Part shown: one piece after another, positions 33,800-47,200 of the stretch
Layout: every line of letters begins with the position of its first letter
Position numbering within the stretch: the first letter of the stretch is position 1
Source of the DNA: Byssothecium circinans
Taxonomy: Eukaryota; Ascomycota; Dothideomycetes; Pleosporales; Massarinaceae
Assembly (NCBI GenBank): GCA_010015675.1
Contig: ML977000.1
Location: forward strand, 289,905 to 353,904
DNA length: 64,000 nt
Direction of reading: 5' to 3'
Position numbers and translations under genes: made by a program
Notes under the pieces: model-generated
Databases searched by the model: none
What the model was told of the DNA's origin: nothing
The model's input: only the letters and a program-made list of their open reading frames with translations

Positions 33800-36014
33800 G
33801 CGATGGGGTAACAAGGTCGTCATCCGATATCGCTGACATTTCCTATATCCTCTGATAGCGGTTAAGACGACCGGATGGCGTTATAATTCTGATAATGCAT
33901 TGAACAAGCCATCGACTTGAACATGACATGCCTTCAAGTGAAGACTATGGGTCCTGATGGGTGACAGTTCTGGTGAGCGATCCAAACTCTGTAGGCGTTT
34001 GTGGTGCATGTCACTGCCTTCTGGTCTCCTGGCCGAATATATTTTCTGGCTGGGTCTTAGCTGAATGGAGTTTGTTGAGCAAGTGAAGTCCGAACAAATG
34101 TTGTTAGAAATAAGCATGTAATGGAAATCGAAATTGAGGCCGTGTATATGAAAGGGGAAGCCAGTCTCCAACAACTTGAGCACATATCAAGAGCGAACGG
34201 TTAAATCGCACATGATGTAGCTCTAAGCGGGAGTGAGACTGTAATCAATGAAAGTTTCCTGAGTACCTGAACTTAATTCGCCGTTAGCCATCTCCTTTAG
34301 CGGAGGTCACCACTTACTGTTGGTGGAGGAATATGATAGTGGCGTCCTGCATCCCTAGTTTTCCCTGATATGGCTAGGTTCTGAGATGCCTCGACAATGT
34401 CAACATGGCGTGTGTTGTGGATTCCATCTGGCCTTTGGTTTGAGTAATGAAGTGGGATTAGAGTTGACTTGTAAACCTTTGCGGGATGCTAGCGTATCTT
34501 AAAATATCTCTGTGATAGTGGCTCATGCGGAGGCGAGTGAGTTGAATCTTTGATTCTGAGTTACGGCTGGAAGGAATCCGGCCTTGCGATAGAACAAGAT
34601 CAAAGAACCCGTGCATGGAACGAGAAACAAAAGGTCCCAAACCTGCTAGACGGGAGATTCCAAGAGGCAGGTGTGGCGGTGCGAAAAGTCGATGAACCAT
34701 CGGAATATGTTTTCCACGATCAGTGGGACGAGAGGAGACCCCCTCATCCACGATCGAGACGACAACAACCTCGTGATGCCGCCAAATCTCCGGCTTCACA
34801 AAAAGCGGACTCGTGGGTTTCATCCCTAGGTCAACGCTGTGTCAGGCATGGAGAGCTAAGGCAGTACCCGACCTTGCCGACCTGAGACTGGCGTATTGCG
34901 GGGCTGCTGACGCGTGCCCCTCACAGTGTGATCGTCAGAAGCTCGGACAGCCCTCGTGACGGCGCTGCCTGCATAGAATCGTGTTTCCTTGACATTTCGT
35001 GACGTTCTTATGCTCTGCACACGACTTCTAGGCTTTTCGATGCCGTAATTCCAGAATATGCCGATGCGCCATGCTGTCATGGCGAAATTGCCATGATCAG
35101 TGTTGGGTCTTTCACAGGGCTCCAGGACGTATGGTAGTGATTCTGGCAGTGGAGAGAAAACGATGACCTTTGCATACATCAGCCTCGCTTTGTTGCGATT
35201 AGCATCGTGCCCAGCACCATTGATACCTTCGGAGTTGCAGAGAAGCTACACATGCTGCATGTAAGTGGGCTTTCGAAACAGTCGAGAATATAGTATCCAA
35301 TTTTCTCGTACAACTGTGAGAGGCTGGGGAGTTACACTGGGCGGCATAGTTGCTGGCTATGCAAGTTGAGAAACCGGCCCATGCAGAAAGTCGAGAATAG
35401 TAGGCCACTTATTACGGGTCGATGGAGCCGTGGTTGATAGATCGTCATCGTTGGTCCAATATGGCATTATAGTTGCGTGCCCTCGTGTCACCATATTCCT
35501 GCCAAAGCTGTAGGGTTAAAGACGTGGCGAAACCTCAGCGAGAAGGCTTGATGTCGAGTTAGCGATATTTTGGCCTTCAAGAGTGCCAGAGAAGGGCCAC
35601 AGCACATCTTGTTTTGGAGAAATCGTGAAGCATTCGCCTGCAAAGACCTCGAGATAGTCGGCTCTGTAATCAAGGATGTGGCACCGACTATCCCTAGATG
35701 ACAAGGAGTAACATGCGCCATAATTGAGGTGACAGGGTGCGCTGCCCCTGAGATATCGTGGCTTTCCCCAGATCTGTTTGGCTGACATGGGATCTGGCGG
35801 TGTGTGGAGCATTTGAAAAATGGCTCAGCTACACCCGATTGATTAGGGTCCACTAGTAAGCTGCCAATAACGCCAATAGTTTTTGGGTCTAGGTCTCGTC
35901 GTGATCGTGATGCGACGCCATCGGTGAGCGTGTGCAACTTACCGGGAGCTTGCGATTCGCGCTGTTTCTCAGGTTGTTGCGGTGGAGGTGTGCCAGACGT
36001 GGTGACATTTTAAG
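33800..36014. other. 2.2-kb stretch without recognisable gene
   Basis: Only short unrelated frames on both strands; the longest (minus strand, 35937-35488) has no recognisable domain. I see no repeat or RNA gene. Confidence 0.5.
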
Positions 36015-36023
36015 TATAAAAAG
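36015..36023 (+). promoter_or_regulatory. TATA box
   Basis: TATAAAAAG is a good match to a TATA element and lies about 155 bp before the ATG of the small gene at 36176. Confidence 0.45.
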
Positions 36024-36175
36024 CCGCCGATTGCCCCTCGAAATGAGTAAAAATCATCGAGCCTTCAACTCAAATCTATCTAAAGACCAGTTAGTGTCTT
36101 CACTGACGGGATCGACGCCAGAGAACTATCCTCACCAAAACACCGAACTACCCATCCACCACGTCATTCGCCATC

Positions 36176-36508
36176 ATGCCTTATCTTCCCTTCAACACTC
36201 CTACACCTTCTCCTTCTTCTTCACCCACGCTTTCACCCGCGCCTTCGATAGTTCTCCATCCCGCATCGGGTATACTTGATCACTCAATTAACAACTTTGC
36301 GTCTAACCCCTCAGCAGGCAGCACATCGAAAAAGGAGTTGTTAAAGTCGACCGAAGACATGGCAGCGACATACCGAAAACGCTACGCTCAGTATTTGGCG
36401 TCGACGTTCAACATGTCTCTCGAGGCTGCCTTGGCTGAAGCCGATACACAGCTCGCACCTCGTCGAAGTTCGGCTGTGTCAGAAGCGGAAACGCTGAGGG
36501 AGAGCTGA
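36176..36508 (+). CDS. Small hypothetical protein
   Basis: An intronless frame of 110 residues with the ATG in good context (GCCATCATGCC) after a pyrimidine/CA-rich leader and a TATA box. The first 45 residues are Ser/Pro/Thr-rich and probably disordered. The second half is helical and charged (YRKRYAQYLASTFNMSLEA), then becomes Ser-rich. There is no signal peptide or membrane segment. I recognise no family. Support comes from the promoter, the start context and the ordered second half. Confidence 0.45.
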   Translation: MPYLPFNTPTPSPSSSPTLSPAPSIVLHPASGILDHSINNFASNPSAGSTSKKELLKSTEDMAATYRKRYAQYLASTFNMSLEAALAEADTQLAPRRSSAVSEAETLRES

Positions 36509-37566
36509 TGATGGGATGACACGATTTACGACTCCGCATGGATTGGGGGAAAACTGCATGGGAAGTGGGGTAATCGGCGCTCGATTGGGTGTCTGCGGGA
36601 TCTAATAGAGACATTTCTCTCTCGCTTGTGTTTTCGTTTCGTGATGTGTCGATACTCGTCCATGCTGATTCCAGAATGTTACCCATTGCAGGTGCAGGTG
36701 CCCGCCCCGCACGGAAGCCAATCAGAGGCTAGCTGCTTCTAATCATAGCAACCGAGGCTCCTCACAATCGATAGCCATAACGCGTCAATTTCGGCATGGA
36801 GGAACGTTCTGCCTGCCGGAGACGTCGCATTAGCTAGCTCCTTACAAGTACCTCCTCTCCGTCAGCTTGAACGAAGCGCATCTTTTGTTCCGTGTCGCAA
36901 TGTGCACACGGTGCGGTTCTCTTTTCCCGAATGCCGGGGACCTTGGTATCACTCGGCAACATCAGCATCACAACGTGGCACCTCATATCCAACAAGAATT
37001 ACAAACGCTCGGAAGCATGCCCAACCGCACAGACGCCGTATGCAATCACGACACGCATCACACATTGAAGGAACGGGGCAGCCAATCGACAAACAGGCAC
37101 AGTTGACTGTGGGCTGCCAACGCCGGAGACCGCTCGGCACGGCGGCTGGGTTGTTCGGAATTCCCTGTATAGAACAAAGTAAGTGCTTGGAGCCGTCAGC
37201 CAAGTGTCTTATCCATCTTTGGCGTGCTCATCAGAGGAGCCTCAACCGCAGGAACAGTCAAGGCAATTGTATGTTTTTGCGTTTGCCAGGACCACAACAT
37301 GGGCAAACAGCACTGCGGCATTCACGCAGCGTGGGGTTTGCATCATGCACTGTCCGCTCCTGGATGGTGAATGGGGCTGGCGGAAGTGGCATTGGCGGAA
37401 TACCAAGCCACCACTCTTGGTCAACCGACCCACGCACGCCGACCGGGTTAGCTTCCTGACCCCGCCATCTGGGATCTCCAAACGAACGGCTATAACTGCC
37501 CCCGCCAACGCCCCTCTCTATTCCTACTCTCATCAATCAACACTCCAGTGTTTTATTTCTTATTGA
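36509..37566. other. Intergenic, upstream of the P-type ATPase
   Basis: No gene recognised. A CT-rich stretch immediately before 37567 suits a fungal leader. Confidence 0.45.
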
Positions 37567-40500
37567 ATGGGTGAATCCGAAGTGCCAACCGTCGAGGAGA
37601 CCTCTCCTCAGGATACAGAACCTCCTATACGACCTTATCATGGACCGACCTCAACACACCAGCCGCAAAATCAGCAGCCGAGCTCACATGACAACGGAAG
37701 TGCGGCCCCGTTTTCTGCCTGGCACACCCTCACTGCATCCCAAGTCGCAGCCAGATTGGATGTGGATGTCCAGTACGTTCCTTCCTTTATTCCCTTCATC
37801 AATAACAACCGTTAACTTGACCCAGCAATGGACTCCATCCGAACGACGCAGCATCTCGCCTCCTCCACCATGGGCCTAACAAGGTTAAAGGAGCTGAAGG
37901 GCTATCCCTGTGGGCGATTCTCCTAAGGCAGGTGTCAAACAGTCTCACTCTCGTACGTGCTTGCTTATACTAGCCTCCATGTCAATCTTGAATACGACCA
38001 GTATCCCGGTGCTGAACAAGATACTGACACACTTAGGTACTTGTCATTACTATGGGATTGAGCTTTGGCATCAATGACTACATCGAAGGAGGCGTGATAA
38101 CGGCCGTCATCCTCCTCAACATCATTGTTGGATTCTGGCAGGACTATAAAGCCGAGAAGACGATAGAGTCGCTCAAAAAGCTTACTGCCCCGGATTCCAC
38201 CGTGGTTCGCGGCGGAGAGACTCTCAAAATCAAAGCAGTCGACCTTGTTCCCGGCGATGTCGTCCGTCTGGAGACTGGTAATATCATCCCGGCCGACTTG
38301 CGCCTCGTCGATGGCATGAATATATCTACGAACGAGGCCTTCCTCACCGGCGAATCAGAGCCTGTCGAGAAGACTCCTTCATTGATTTTTGACGACCTAG
38401 ACTTGGCCACTGGCGACCGAACGAACCTGGCCTTCTCTGGAAGTGAGATGACGCGAGGTCGTGGTTCCGGAATCGTCATTGCAACTGGAATGAACACCGA
38501 AGTAGGCCAGATAGCCACCATGCTTCGTCAACAGGACAGTGGGCTCAAGAACCAAAGCTCCTCCAGGAGGTTCTTCTCCAAGTTCCTCAACACTGGAAAA
38601 TCCATCCTGGGCCTCAAAGGCACCCCACTCCAGATTAGCTTGAGCAAATTTGCTCTTCTTCTCTTCGCTCTTGCCATATTACTGGCCATCATTGTCTTCT
38701 CGGCAAACAAGTTCCAGAACATTGGCGGCGAAGTCCTCATCTATGGCATTTGTGTCGCCGTAGCGGTTATTCCCGAGTCGCTCATTGCAGTGCTTACCAT
38801 TACTATTGCAGTTGGTGCCAAAGCAATGGCGAAGGCGAACGTCATCATTCGTGTCTCTTCTGCTATAGAGGCAGTTGGTGGCGTCACCAATATCTGTTCC
38901 GACAAGACAGGAACCCTTACTCAAGGCCGGATGATTGGACGAAAAGCTATCATTCCGGGCTTCGGCACGTTGACAGTGGAAGGCGCTGACAGCCCCTTTG
39001 ATCCAACCAGTGGATACTTGATCCTGAATGGCACTCGTTTGGACCCGGACGACTATGTAGGAAATGCACAGTCTAATATATTCTTTCGAACCATTGCTTT
39101 GTGCAATCAATCGAAGATCGAGCAAGCGCCCGGGCCCTCTTCTTCGGACAAAGTCAGCAACAGCAAGAAACAAAAGGTGATCGACGAGCGGATTGTGGAA
39201 GATGGTGATGATGGAACCGATACGTCGACCCTGCAGTCCACCAACATCACGAGACCCACTACTGCTTCAAGTCAGAACAGGGGCGGATTCGGACCAAGGC
39301 AAACTTTCGGTGAGCCTACAGAAATCGCGCTCCACATCTTGGCAATGCGCTTGAACATGGGTAAAGAAGAGCTTTTGGCCAAGTTGGACATTCAACTCGC
39401 TGCCGAGTTTCCGTTCGACTCGTCCGTCAAGAAGATGACGGTGGTGTACGAGGACAAGCATGCCGGCCACCTCGATGTCTACACCAAGGGTGCTGCCGAA
39501 ACAATGTATCCAGCGCTGTGCCTTACGGACACAGAAAAGACCGAAATCGACGAGCAAGCAACTAGCATAGCCAATGAAGGTTTTCGCGTCCTTTGCGTCG
39601 CTCACAAGATCTTGCCTCTTGGAACAGACCTGCATCGTCGTGAAGCGGTCGAGAAGGATCTCAAGTTCGTCGGCCTAGTAGCCATCTACGATCCACCCCG
39701 CGTGCAATCAAAGGGCGCTGTTCAAGAATGTCAGATCGCCGGCATCACCGTTCATATGCTTACTGGTGACCATCCGGGAACTGCTGAAGCTATCGCACGC
39801 GAAGTTGGAATTCTTGATGCATCTTTACCCAGAGCGGAGACCCGAAAGGCTGTTATGGTTGCGAGAAACTTTGATGCTATGAGCGAGGACGAGATCGACA
39901 AAATGGTCCAGCTGCCTCTTGTTGTCGCCCGATGCAGCCCCGCAACCAAGGTCAAAATGGTCGAAGCCCTTCACAGGCGAAAGCGCTTTTGCGTCATGAC
40001 AGGAGATGGTGTCAATGATTCGCCCGCGCTTAAAAAGGCCGATGTTGGTATCGCCATGGGGACCGGAAGCGATGTCGCGAAGGATGCCGCGAAGATGGTA
40101 TTGACGGACGATAACTTCGCGTCTATCGTCAAGGCAGTGGAGGAAGGGCGTCGGCTGTTTAACAACATCCAAAAGGTAAGGCAACTCTTTCGGCGTTTCT
40201 CATTGTTGACATCGCTAACGGTTGATCAAGTTTCTCATGCATTTGCTCATCTCGAATATTGCGCAAGTCATACTTCTCCTGATCGGTCTCGCATTCAAGG
40301 ACACGGAGAATCACTCTGTCTTCCCTTTGTCTCCAATCGAGATCCTTTGGGTCAACCTCATCACCAGCTCTTTCCTCGCGATCGGTCTCGGTCTTGAAGA
40401 AGCACAGCCAGATACCATGTTCCGCCCGCCGCACAGTCTTCAAACGGGTGTTTTCACCAAGGAGCTCATTACAGACAAGTTCATCTATGGCTTCTTCATG

Positions 40501-41043
40501 GGCAGCCTGTGTCTGATGAGCTTTGCGCTTGTGGCCTACGTAGGTCCCGATCCAAGAGGACTCGGCCTAGGCCATGGCTGCAATGACGGATGGAACGATA
40601 GCTGCGCCGTGGTGTTCCGGGCTCGGGCAACGACCTATGCCACCATCACCCTTCTCCTCCTCGTCACTGCATGGGAAGTCAAACACTTCTCACGTTCGCT
40701 GTTCAACCTCTATCCCGAAAGCCACACACCTCGCGGTCTGTCTGTATTCCCAACCGTATGGCGCAACCGCTTCCTCTTCTGGGCGGTCACAGCAGGCTTC
40801 AGCATTCTGTTTGCTATAGTATACCTTCCAGTCATCAACCGGAGCGTCTTCAAGCATGGGGCGATCACCTGGGAGTGGGGCATCAGCTTCGGCTGTGTGG
40901 CCATCTACATCGCAGCTGTCGAGAGCTGGAAAGCTGTAAAGAGACGGTTCGGCATCTGGAGCGGGAAGCATAAGGTGCTGAGCCGCGAGGATGCCGAGAG
41001 TCGAGTAGGCATGACTCATGCACACGAAAAGAGCAAGAAGTAG
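37567..41043 (+). CDS. P-type ATPase, Ena-type (IID) sodium/potassium efflux pump
   Basis: This pump expels Na+ (and K+) across the plasma membrane at the cost of ATP and supports salt and alkaline tolerance. Four exons: 37567-37772, 37826-37952, 38037-40175 and 40231-41043, giving 1094 residues. An N-terminal extension of about 50 Pro/Gln/Ser-rich residues precedes the cation-ATPase N domain. TGES starts at residue 215, the phosphorylated Asp400 is in CSDKTGTLT, and the hinge TGDGVNDSPALKKADVGIAM follows. GINDYIEGGVITAVI in the first membrane region resembles Ena pumps rather than SERCA. Ten membrane segments are plausible. The C-terminus is short and basic. The ion preference is inferred from family resemblance. 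Confidence 0.92.
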
Positions 41044-41611
41044 CGGTCATGTAGGATGGAGCGGGATGGGGATGTGGGATGTTGAGACAAATTGTGTGTA
41101 CGGTGTGGCTGTGGAAGGGCACTGCGGAAGAGACGTTGAGGAAAGGACGTTCATTCGGGGGGCATCTGTCATCTTTTGGCGACTACGATCTTTTCTGCTT
41201 ATTATGGCTCAATGGCGCTGTACGAGGCGCTTTGGTGTGCTGCTACGTCATGTCTACACTCATTTGGGGGTTTAGTTATATGCCGATATACCTAGAAACA
41301 GAAATCCAACTTGGTCTCTCATTACAACTACTTCCCTGTCTAGAGATTGTTGTGTCATAATAATTTTGGATCATCTGCTATAAGATGACGGGAAGTTCAA
41401 CTATATCTTGCTCTTGACAGAGCTAACATGAACTATAGTCATGTCACCCGCAAGCCTTCGACAACTTACTCGCGCCAACGGCTTATCGATAAGGCGATGA
41501 TTCACACCACTAACCCCGCATAAAGTTCGACATATCCCCTCCACAAGATTTCATTCCTCACAACACCATACACACCAACTGCAATTGCATATAGCAACAA
41601 AGGCCGCGAGC
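41044..41611. other. Intergenic; may hide a 5' exon of the GluRS gene
   Basis: The GluRS frame stays open upstream to 41501 and reads IATKAAS just before the ATG, which looks like family sequence. A missing upstream exon may therefore lie here, but I could not place one. Confidence 0.4.
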
Positions 41612-43580
41612 ATGGACACGCAGATCAAAGAGTGGGAGGACCGCGCTGAGGCTTTCAAGCCCCTCAACCTCAAGCAAATCGAGCCTGCGCTCGCCGAACT
41701 CGATGCCCACCTCACACTCCGCACACACATCGTGGGTTGGACCCTCACTGAAGCCGACACCACGGTTTGGCAGACGCTGCGCGGTAACCGTGTTGCCCAT
41801 GCGTATATCAAGCAGAGCTTGATGCCGAATTTGTGCCGCTGGTTCAGATATATCGAGGAGGCATATCCGCAGCAGGCGGCCATTCCTGAGCGGCCAAAGG
41901 AGAAGGGCAAGGAGGGCGAGAAGCAGAAAGATGATGGTGCAAACTATGACATTGGGTTGCAGGATGTAGGGGATGGGACGGGCATTGTTACTAGGTTCCC
42001 GCCTGAGCCTTCGTGAGTTTCTTCAAGTTCGGTGAGATGGTGTGAACAGCGCCTGACAGTAAGATAGAGGATATCTGCACATTGGCCATGCCAAAGCTGC
42101 CCTATTAAATGACTACTTTGCCCACGAGAAATACAAAGGCAGACTGCTCCTCCGCTTCGACGATACGAACCCCATAAAAGAGAAACAGGAGTTTCAGGAC
42201 GCCATCGTGGAGGACCTGGCATTGATGGGCATCAAGGCAGACAGTGTCTCCTACACGAGCGACTATTTTCAGCAGCTATACGAGATGTGTGTACGCATGC
42301 TGAAAGAGGGCACCGCATACGCGGATGACACAGTGCAGGAGCAGATGCGTCACGAGCGCATGAATGGCATCGCTAGCGCTCGTCGCGACTCTTCCGTCGA
42401 GGACAACCTCGCCCACTTCGAGGCAATGAAGGAGGGCGGCGCTGAGGGAATCAAATGGTGTATTCGTGCCAAAATGTCCGTCGATAACCCCAACAAAGCC
42501 ATGCGCGACCCTGTCATCTACCGCTGCAGCCCTGAAGTACACCACCGCACTGGCGATACCTGGAAGATCTATCCAACCTACGACTTCTGCTGCCCCATTG
42601 TCGACTCGCTTGAGGGTGTGACACACGCACTCCGCACAACTGAGTACAACGACCGTGACGCTCAATACCAATGGTTCATCAAGACGCTCGGCCTCCGCGG
42701 CGTGTACAATTGGGGCTTCGCTCGCCTAAACTTCGTCCGCACGCTCCTATCCAAGCGCAAACTAACTAAGATCGTCGACAGCGGCTTCGTATGGGGATGG
42801 GATGACCCGCGCATGCCCACAATCCGCGGTGTACGCCGTCGGGGCGCCACCATCCCCGCCCTCCGCGAATTCATCCTCAAGCAAGGCCCTTCCAAAAACA
42901 TCGTCAACCAGGACTGGTACGCCTTCTGGGCCACCAACAAAAAGTACATCGACCCCATCGCCGCACGCTACACAGCCATAGCCTCGGACGCCAAGGTCCC
43001 CGTAACCGTCATCGGCGCCCGCGAGGGCGTCATCACCGAAGAGAAGGACAAGCACGCCAAGTACACGAATCTCGGCAAGAAGAAAGTCGTCTTCTCCTCC
43101 AACGTCATCATCGAGCAAGAAGACGCCGCCTCCTTCGCCCAAGACGAGGAAATCACCCTCATGAACTGGGGCAACGCCATTGTCCGCAACATCTCGCACT
43201 CGATCAACCCGCTCGCTAAACCCGCGGGCCTCAAGACCGTCACTGGAATCGAGCTCGAGCTGCATCTCCAGGGCGATGTCAAGAAGACGAGTAAGAAGGT
43301 CACGTGGTTGAGTACGGATCAGGATCTGGTGCCTGTGGAATTGGTCGAGTTTGATCACCTTATTACTAAGGATAAGTTGGAGGAAGGTGATGACTTGGAC
43401 CAGTTCTTGAATCCGAAGACCGAGTCGAGGTATCAGGCCCTTGCTGATTGTAATGTTGCGGGGCTGAAGGTGGATGATGTCTTTCAGTTTGATCGGAAGG
43501 GCTTTTTTAGGCTGGATAGGGCGTTTGCGCATGGGGAGCCGGCGGTGGCGTTCCAGATCCCGACGGGGAAGTCGAAGTAG
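41612..43580 (+). CDS. GUS1: Cytosolic glutamyl-tRNA synthetase (N-terminus short or unresolved)
   Basis: This class I enzyme charges tRNA-Glu in the cytosol. Exons are 41612-42012 and 42068-43580; the 55-bp intron splits the Ser codon just before GYLHIGHAKAA, giving 637 residues. Residues 1-90 match the C-terminal half of the GST-like domain (RTHIVGWTLTEAD, TLRGNRVAHAYIKQ). The catalytic signature FPPEPSGYLHIGHAKAA and the VRTLLSKRKL motif (KMSKS equivalent) are intact, followed by the eukaryotic beta-barrel anticodon domain ending AFQIPTGKSK. Relatives carry about 100 more N-terminal residues. Because coding-like sequence continues upstream of the ATG, the gene model is probably incomplete at the 5' end. 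Confidence 0.93.
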
Positions 43581-44255
43581 TGGAGGTGCTGCAGTGAGAT
43601 GGTACCATGTCCATTTTGTGGAAGTTGTCCAAATTTCGAGAGGGTGGGTGGCTTGATCTGGCGGGGTTGGGATCGTTAGATCGTGCTCCATCTACTGAAC
43701 ACGGGGTATTGCATGAAAAGTCCTGCACTCTTAATAACAGTCTTCTACGATCCAGTCTGTCTCCGCCTCAACATCAATCACTTCTTCACCAAAACAACCA
43801 CCATCGACACTGAAATTAAAAATTCTGCATTAGGCGTATGCCATACCGCTATACATCCTACTTAAAAAAAACGCTCACGAACTCAAAGAACAAAAAGAAA
43901 GGAAGCAACCAGCCAACCAACTACCCAGAAAATGCAACGACTCGTCTACGCCATATCCTAAAAGCTTTGCCAGAAGCGCCAACCAATGGTAATGTGCCTT
44001 GTGCCTGAGCCTCGCTTGCCTTGTAGAGATTGAAACGCCAGCCATCGAGCATGAGCATTACAAGTCGTAAAAAGAACCGACCCATAGCAGGACCTGTCGC
44101 TTAACCACCACCACCACCTCGTATCTCCTCTCTGATAACCAATGAAAGAACTTTTGGAAAGGAAATAAGTTGATCATCCAGAAACTTAAAAGAACACAAT
44201 CATAATCGTACAAACGCATGACGTGATGGGTGGGGAAGAGATGAGGGGGGGCGAC
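43581..44255. other. Convergent intergenic region
   Basis: No gene recognised between the 3' ends of GUS1 and CYK3. Confidence 0.5.
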
Positions 44256-47200
44256 TCAAGCACATTCCCACTGCGCGAAAACGCACCACCTCGCACTTCG
44301 ATCCGCAAGTACCAGGCAACGCCAGGTTCCCTTTTCGCCAATCTTGATTACAGTTTCCCACACACTGCCATCGCCCTCCTGTGTCCCCATCAAATGCTCA
44401 CTCTTTCTCGTCAACCGGATGATCTTGCCGGACGGCGTCTGAACAGCGAGCTTCGCAGGCTTCATAGACGTGCTACTGTTTGATCCTGACGAAGCCTGTG
44501 ACGGGTTTGTGTAGTTCGAACCAGATGCTGAGATGCTTTGCACACTCATTGCAGACATTGGGCGGGCGAAGGGATTCGGTGACGAGCGGCCGGTCAGCGG
44601 CGTTTCGGGTTCGGGTGTGCGGGTAAGGGAGGAAGGATGTTGGCGGACGGTGAAGACGAAAGTGTTGTTAAGAGCGATGTTTGCGCATTGTGGTTGGGCG
44701 ACGTAGAGATCATGGCGTTGAGCGTGCGGTGTTGGGTGGAGGGTCAGGAAGGAGTATGGGGGATTTGCGCCGGTATGTGTGATAGGCAGGCCGAGGGCGA
44801 GCGCATGAGGGTTGAGCTTGTTGGAGTGCTGAACTGTGTCAGATTTTGCATTGGAGCAAGGTTGGGTGTTTCTTACCATGAGACCGCGTGGTCCAGCATA
44901 TACTTTAAGCACGCCCTGGCCTTCATCACTCGGTAGCAGCGCTTTAATTGTATACCGCTTCTGTCCTCCCATCCACTCTGCTTGTGCTAAAGCTGGCCTC
45001 CGCACAACATCACCGCTCTCGAAGTAGTCACCGTCAGCATCCTGAGAGTAGGATCGTGCTTCTACCTCAGCGAGGCATTCGACGTCCTCAGGAACGTTGA
45101 TGTGGATATGTGTCATCTCAAGATTATCAAGGTTCAAAAGACTAGTGTCGAATTCGGTGATGTGTAAACGATGCTTGAAGTATGTTGGAGTTGCGCACGG
45201 GAGAGCCATCAACACGTCGTGTGGTTGGGATGGGCAAATGTGCTGCTGCTCAGGAAGAAGAGGGACGTGGGTGTAGCATATCTCCATCGGTCGTGCTAGG
45301 AAGTAGTACACTTCTGCAACCTGAGAACCAGCATTCGAATATTGTACTCGCTTGGGGTTTGTAGGTCCGGCTAATGAGCAGTCCATAATACGCCATTCAC
45401 CCTCCACGATGACGGCGTTCCAGAAGTGGTTGGGTCGAGCAACGCTTTCGAGATCCAAGGGCTCTCCAGGCGTCTTGAGATACCCCCGGACGACTTCAGC
45501 ATGTAGTCCAACTGAAGCGCACATCTCAGCAACCACGAGTGCAATCTCTTGTGAGCATCCCCGTTTGCTCTGGAGCACATGGCGAGTGTCCATGTCGCCT
45601 TCGAAGTCATCTTCCCACGAGATGCGCTCACTGACCCAGGTAAAGATCGCCCGTAGACGCTGCACATCGCTTCGATAAGGCCGGCATATGTATCCTTGGG
45701 CCAACGCTCCAGGAGTCGTTCCGAGTGGAACGCTGTTGACAAATCGAGCGCTCTTGTCGACGAGGCCGAGGTTGCAGGCGCTAAAGTCCGTAGGCTCTGC
45801 GATAGGAAGCCCGTCGAGGCCTTCATCTCCTTCTGCGGAATCGTACAAGATGTCGACAGGGTTGATGACTGGTATATCCATCATCTGGCACCGATCGGCT
45901 CTCTCCATCCTCTCATTCTTGCTTAGAGAGTTTGACCTGTTCACATCTCGACGAACTTGAACCCAGTCGACCGATCCGCCCAATCCCATGTCCCGCGCTG
46001 CGTTCGACTGTACTGCTGTTCCTCCTGCAATCCCTGTAGGCGGACGGTCATCTATCCTACTGGCAGCGCGGCTCGCGGCTCGGCTCGCGGCACGAGAACC
46101 GGGCCTGCTAATCGAGCCGGAGGCAATTGCACTTCGAGTGTTTGCAGCTTGTGTCTTGGCCGTATCAATTATCTTTCTGAAGAAGCCACTCCTCTTGGGC
46201 TTCGGTGCCATAAGTCCCCCAAGAGGATCTGGGCCATCTTGTTGATTGTTCGCCCATTCGGGTTTGGGTTCATGGCTTGAGCCTGGCCGTGGACGTGAGG
46301 CGTGACTCGAGTGATATGTGACCCCTGTGAATGGCGTTTCCGGTCGCTCTTCGTCGTCGAAAGTGTACCCTTTTCCAGCATCTCTCGTTTCCATTACGCT
46401 CTTTGACCTCTCTTTCGCAAACTTCTTTCGATAGTAGCTTCCAGCGCTAGTTGAGCTCATGTTCGTCGCAGACTGTCCAGACATCAAACTGCGATTTGTA
46501 CTGCTGCTCGTGTGCGTTGTGGTCGTTGAGTTCGTTTTCGTCGTAAAAGTCCTACCCAAAACATTGCGACCTATCTCATATGCAGATTTGCGATGTCGAA
46601 GCGTCTTTGAACCTTTTCTATCAACTTCAGGCTGTATATCCTCCATAGACGATGTAGGCCTGCTATATTTAGGACCCTTGGGCGGAACAGAAGGAGGTGG
46701 GCCTGATGAGTCGGCAGGCATAAAGAGTTCGTCATTCTTCCGACCTTCTTGCTGGTGCATCTTCCGCAAACGACTCTCCATTCGTTGAACATAATTGTGC
46801 ACTTGTGGAGGACCATCATCGTCATCAGGCTGATACGGGTCGTCATCCTGATAACTGGGTTGACTGCCGATTCCCATGGATGTTTGCGCGCGCGCCTTCT
46901 TCGCCGAAGCTTGGTAGACCTCGTTGAATGCTTCGGGCGACCAGACACCGGGGGGCGTGGGTGGCTCATCGGGCGAGTTCCCGCTTTTTGACATGGTCAT
47001 ATCCTGCAAAGAAGACATGACATCGTTCATGGCATTGGTCAACGGCGAAGGTGTGAAGTCTCCTTTCCCTGATCGCGGATCTGGCGAGCGAGGTTCTGGC
47101 GTGTGGTAACCAGCATTGTGTGGCAGTGGTGCAGGCGAAGGCACCCTGCTTGGGTTGTATGCAACACGATGCGGAGGAGGGGGTGGAGGAGGCGAATCAA

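Noticed and set aside
34458..35937. Several 100-150-codon frames on both strands
   Set aside because: No recognisable domains, no consistent splice joining, and mutually overlapping.
42762..43691. 309-codon antisense frame over the GluRS gene
   Set aside because: Shadow of the strongly biased GUS1 codons; no domain and no splice logic.
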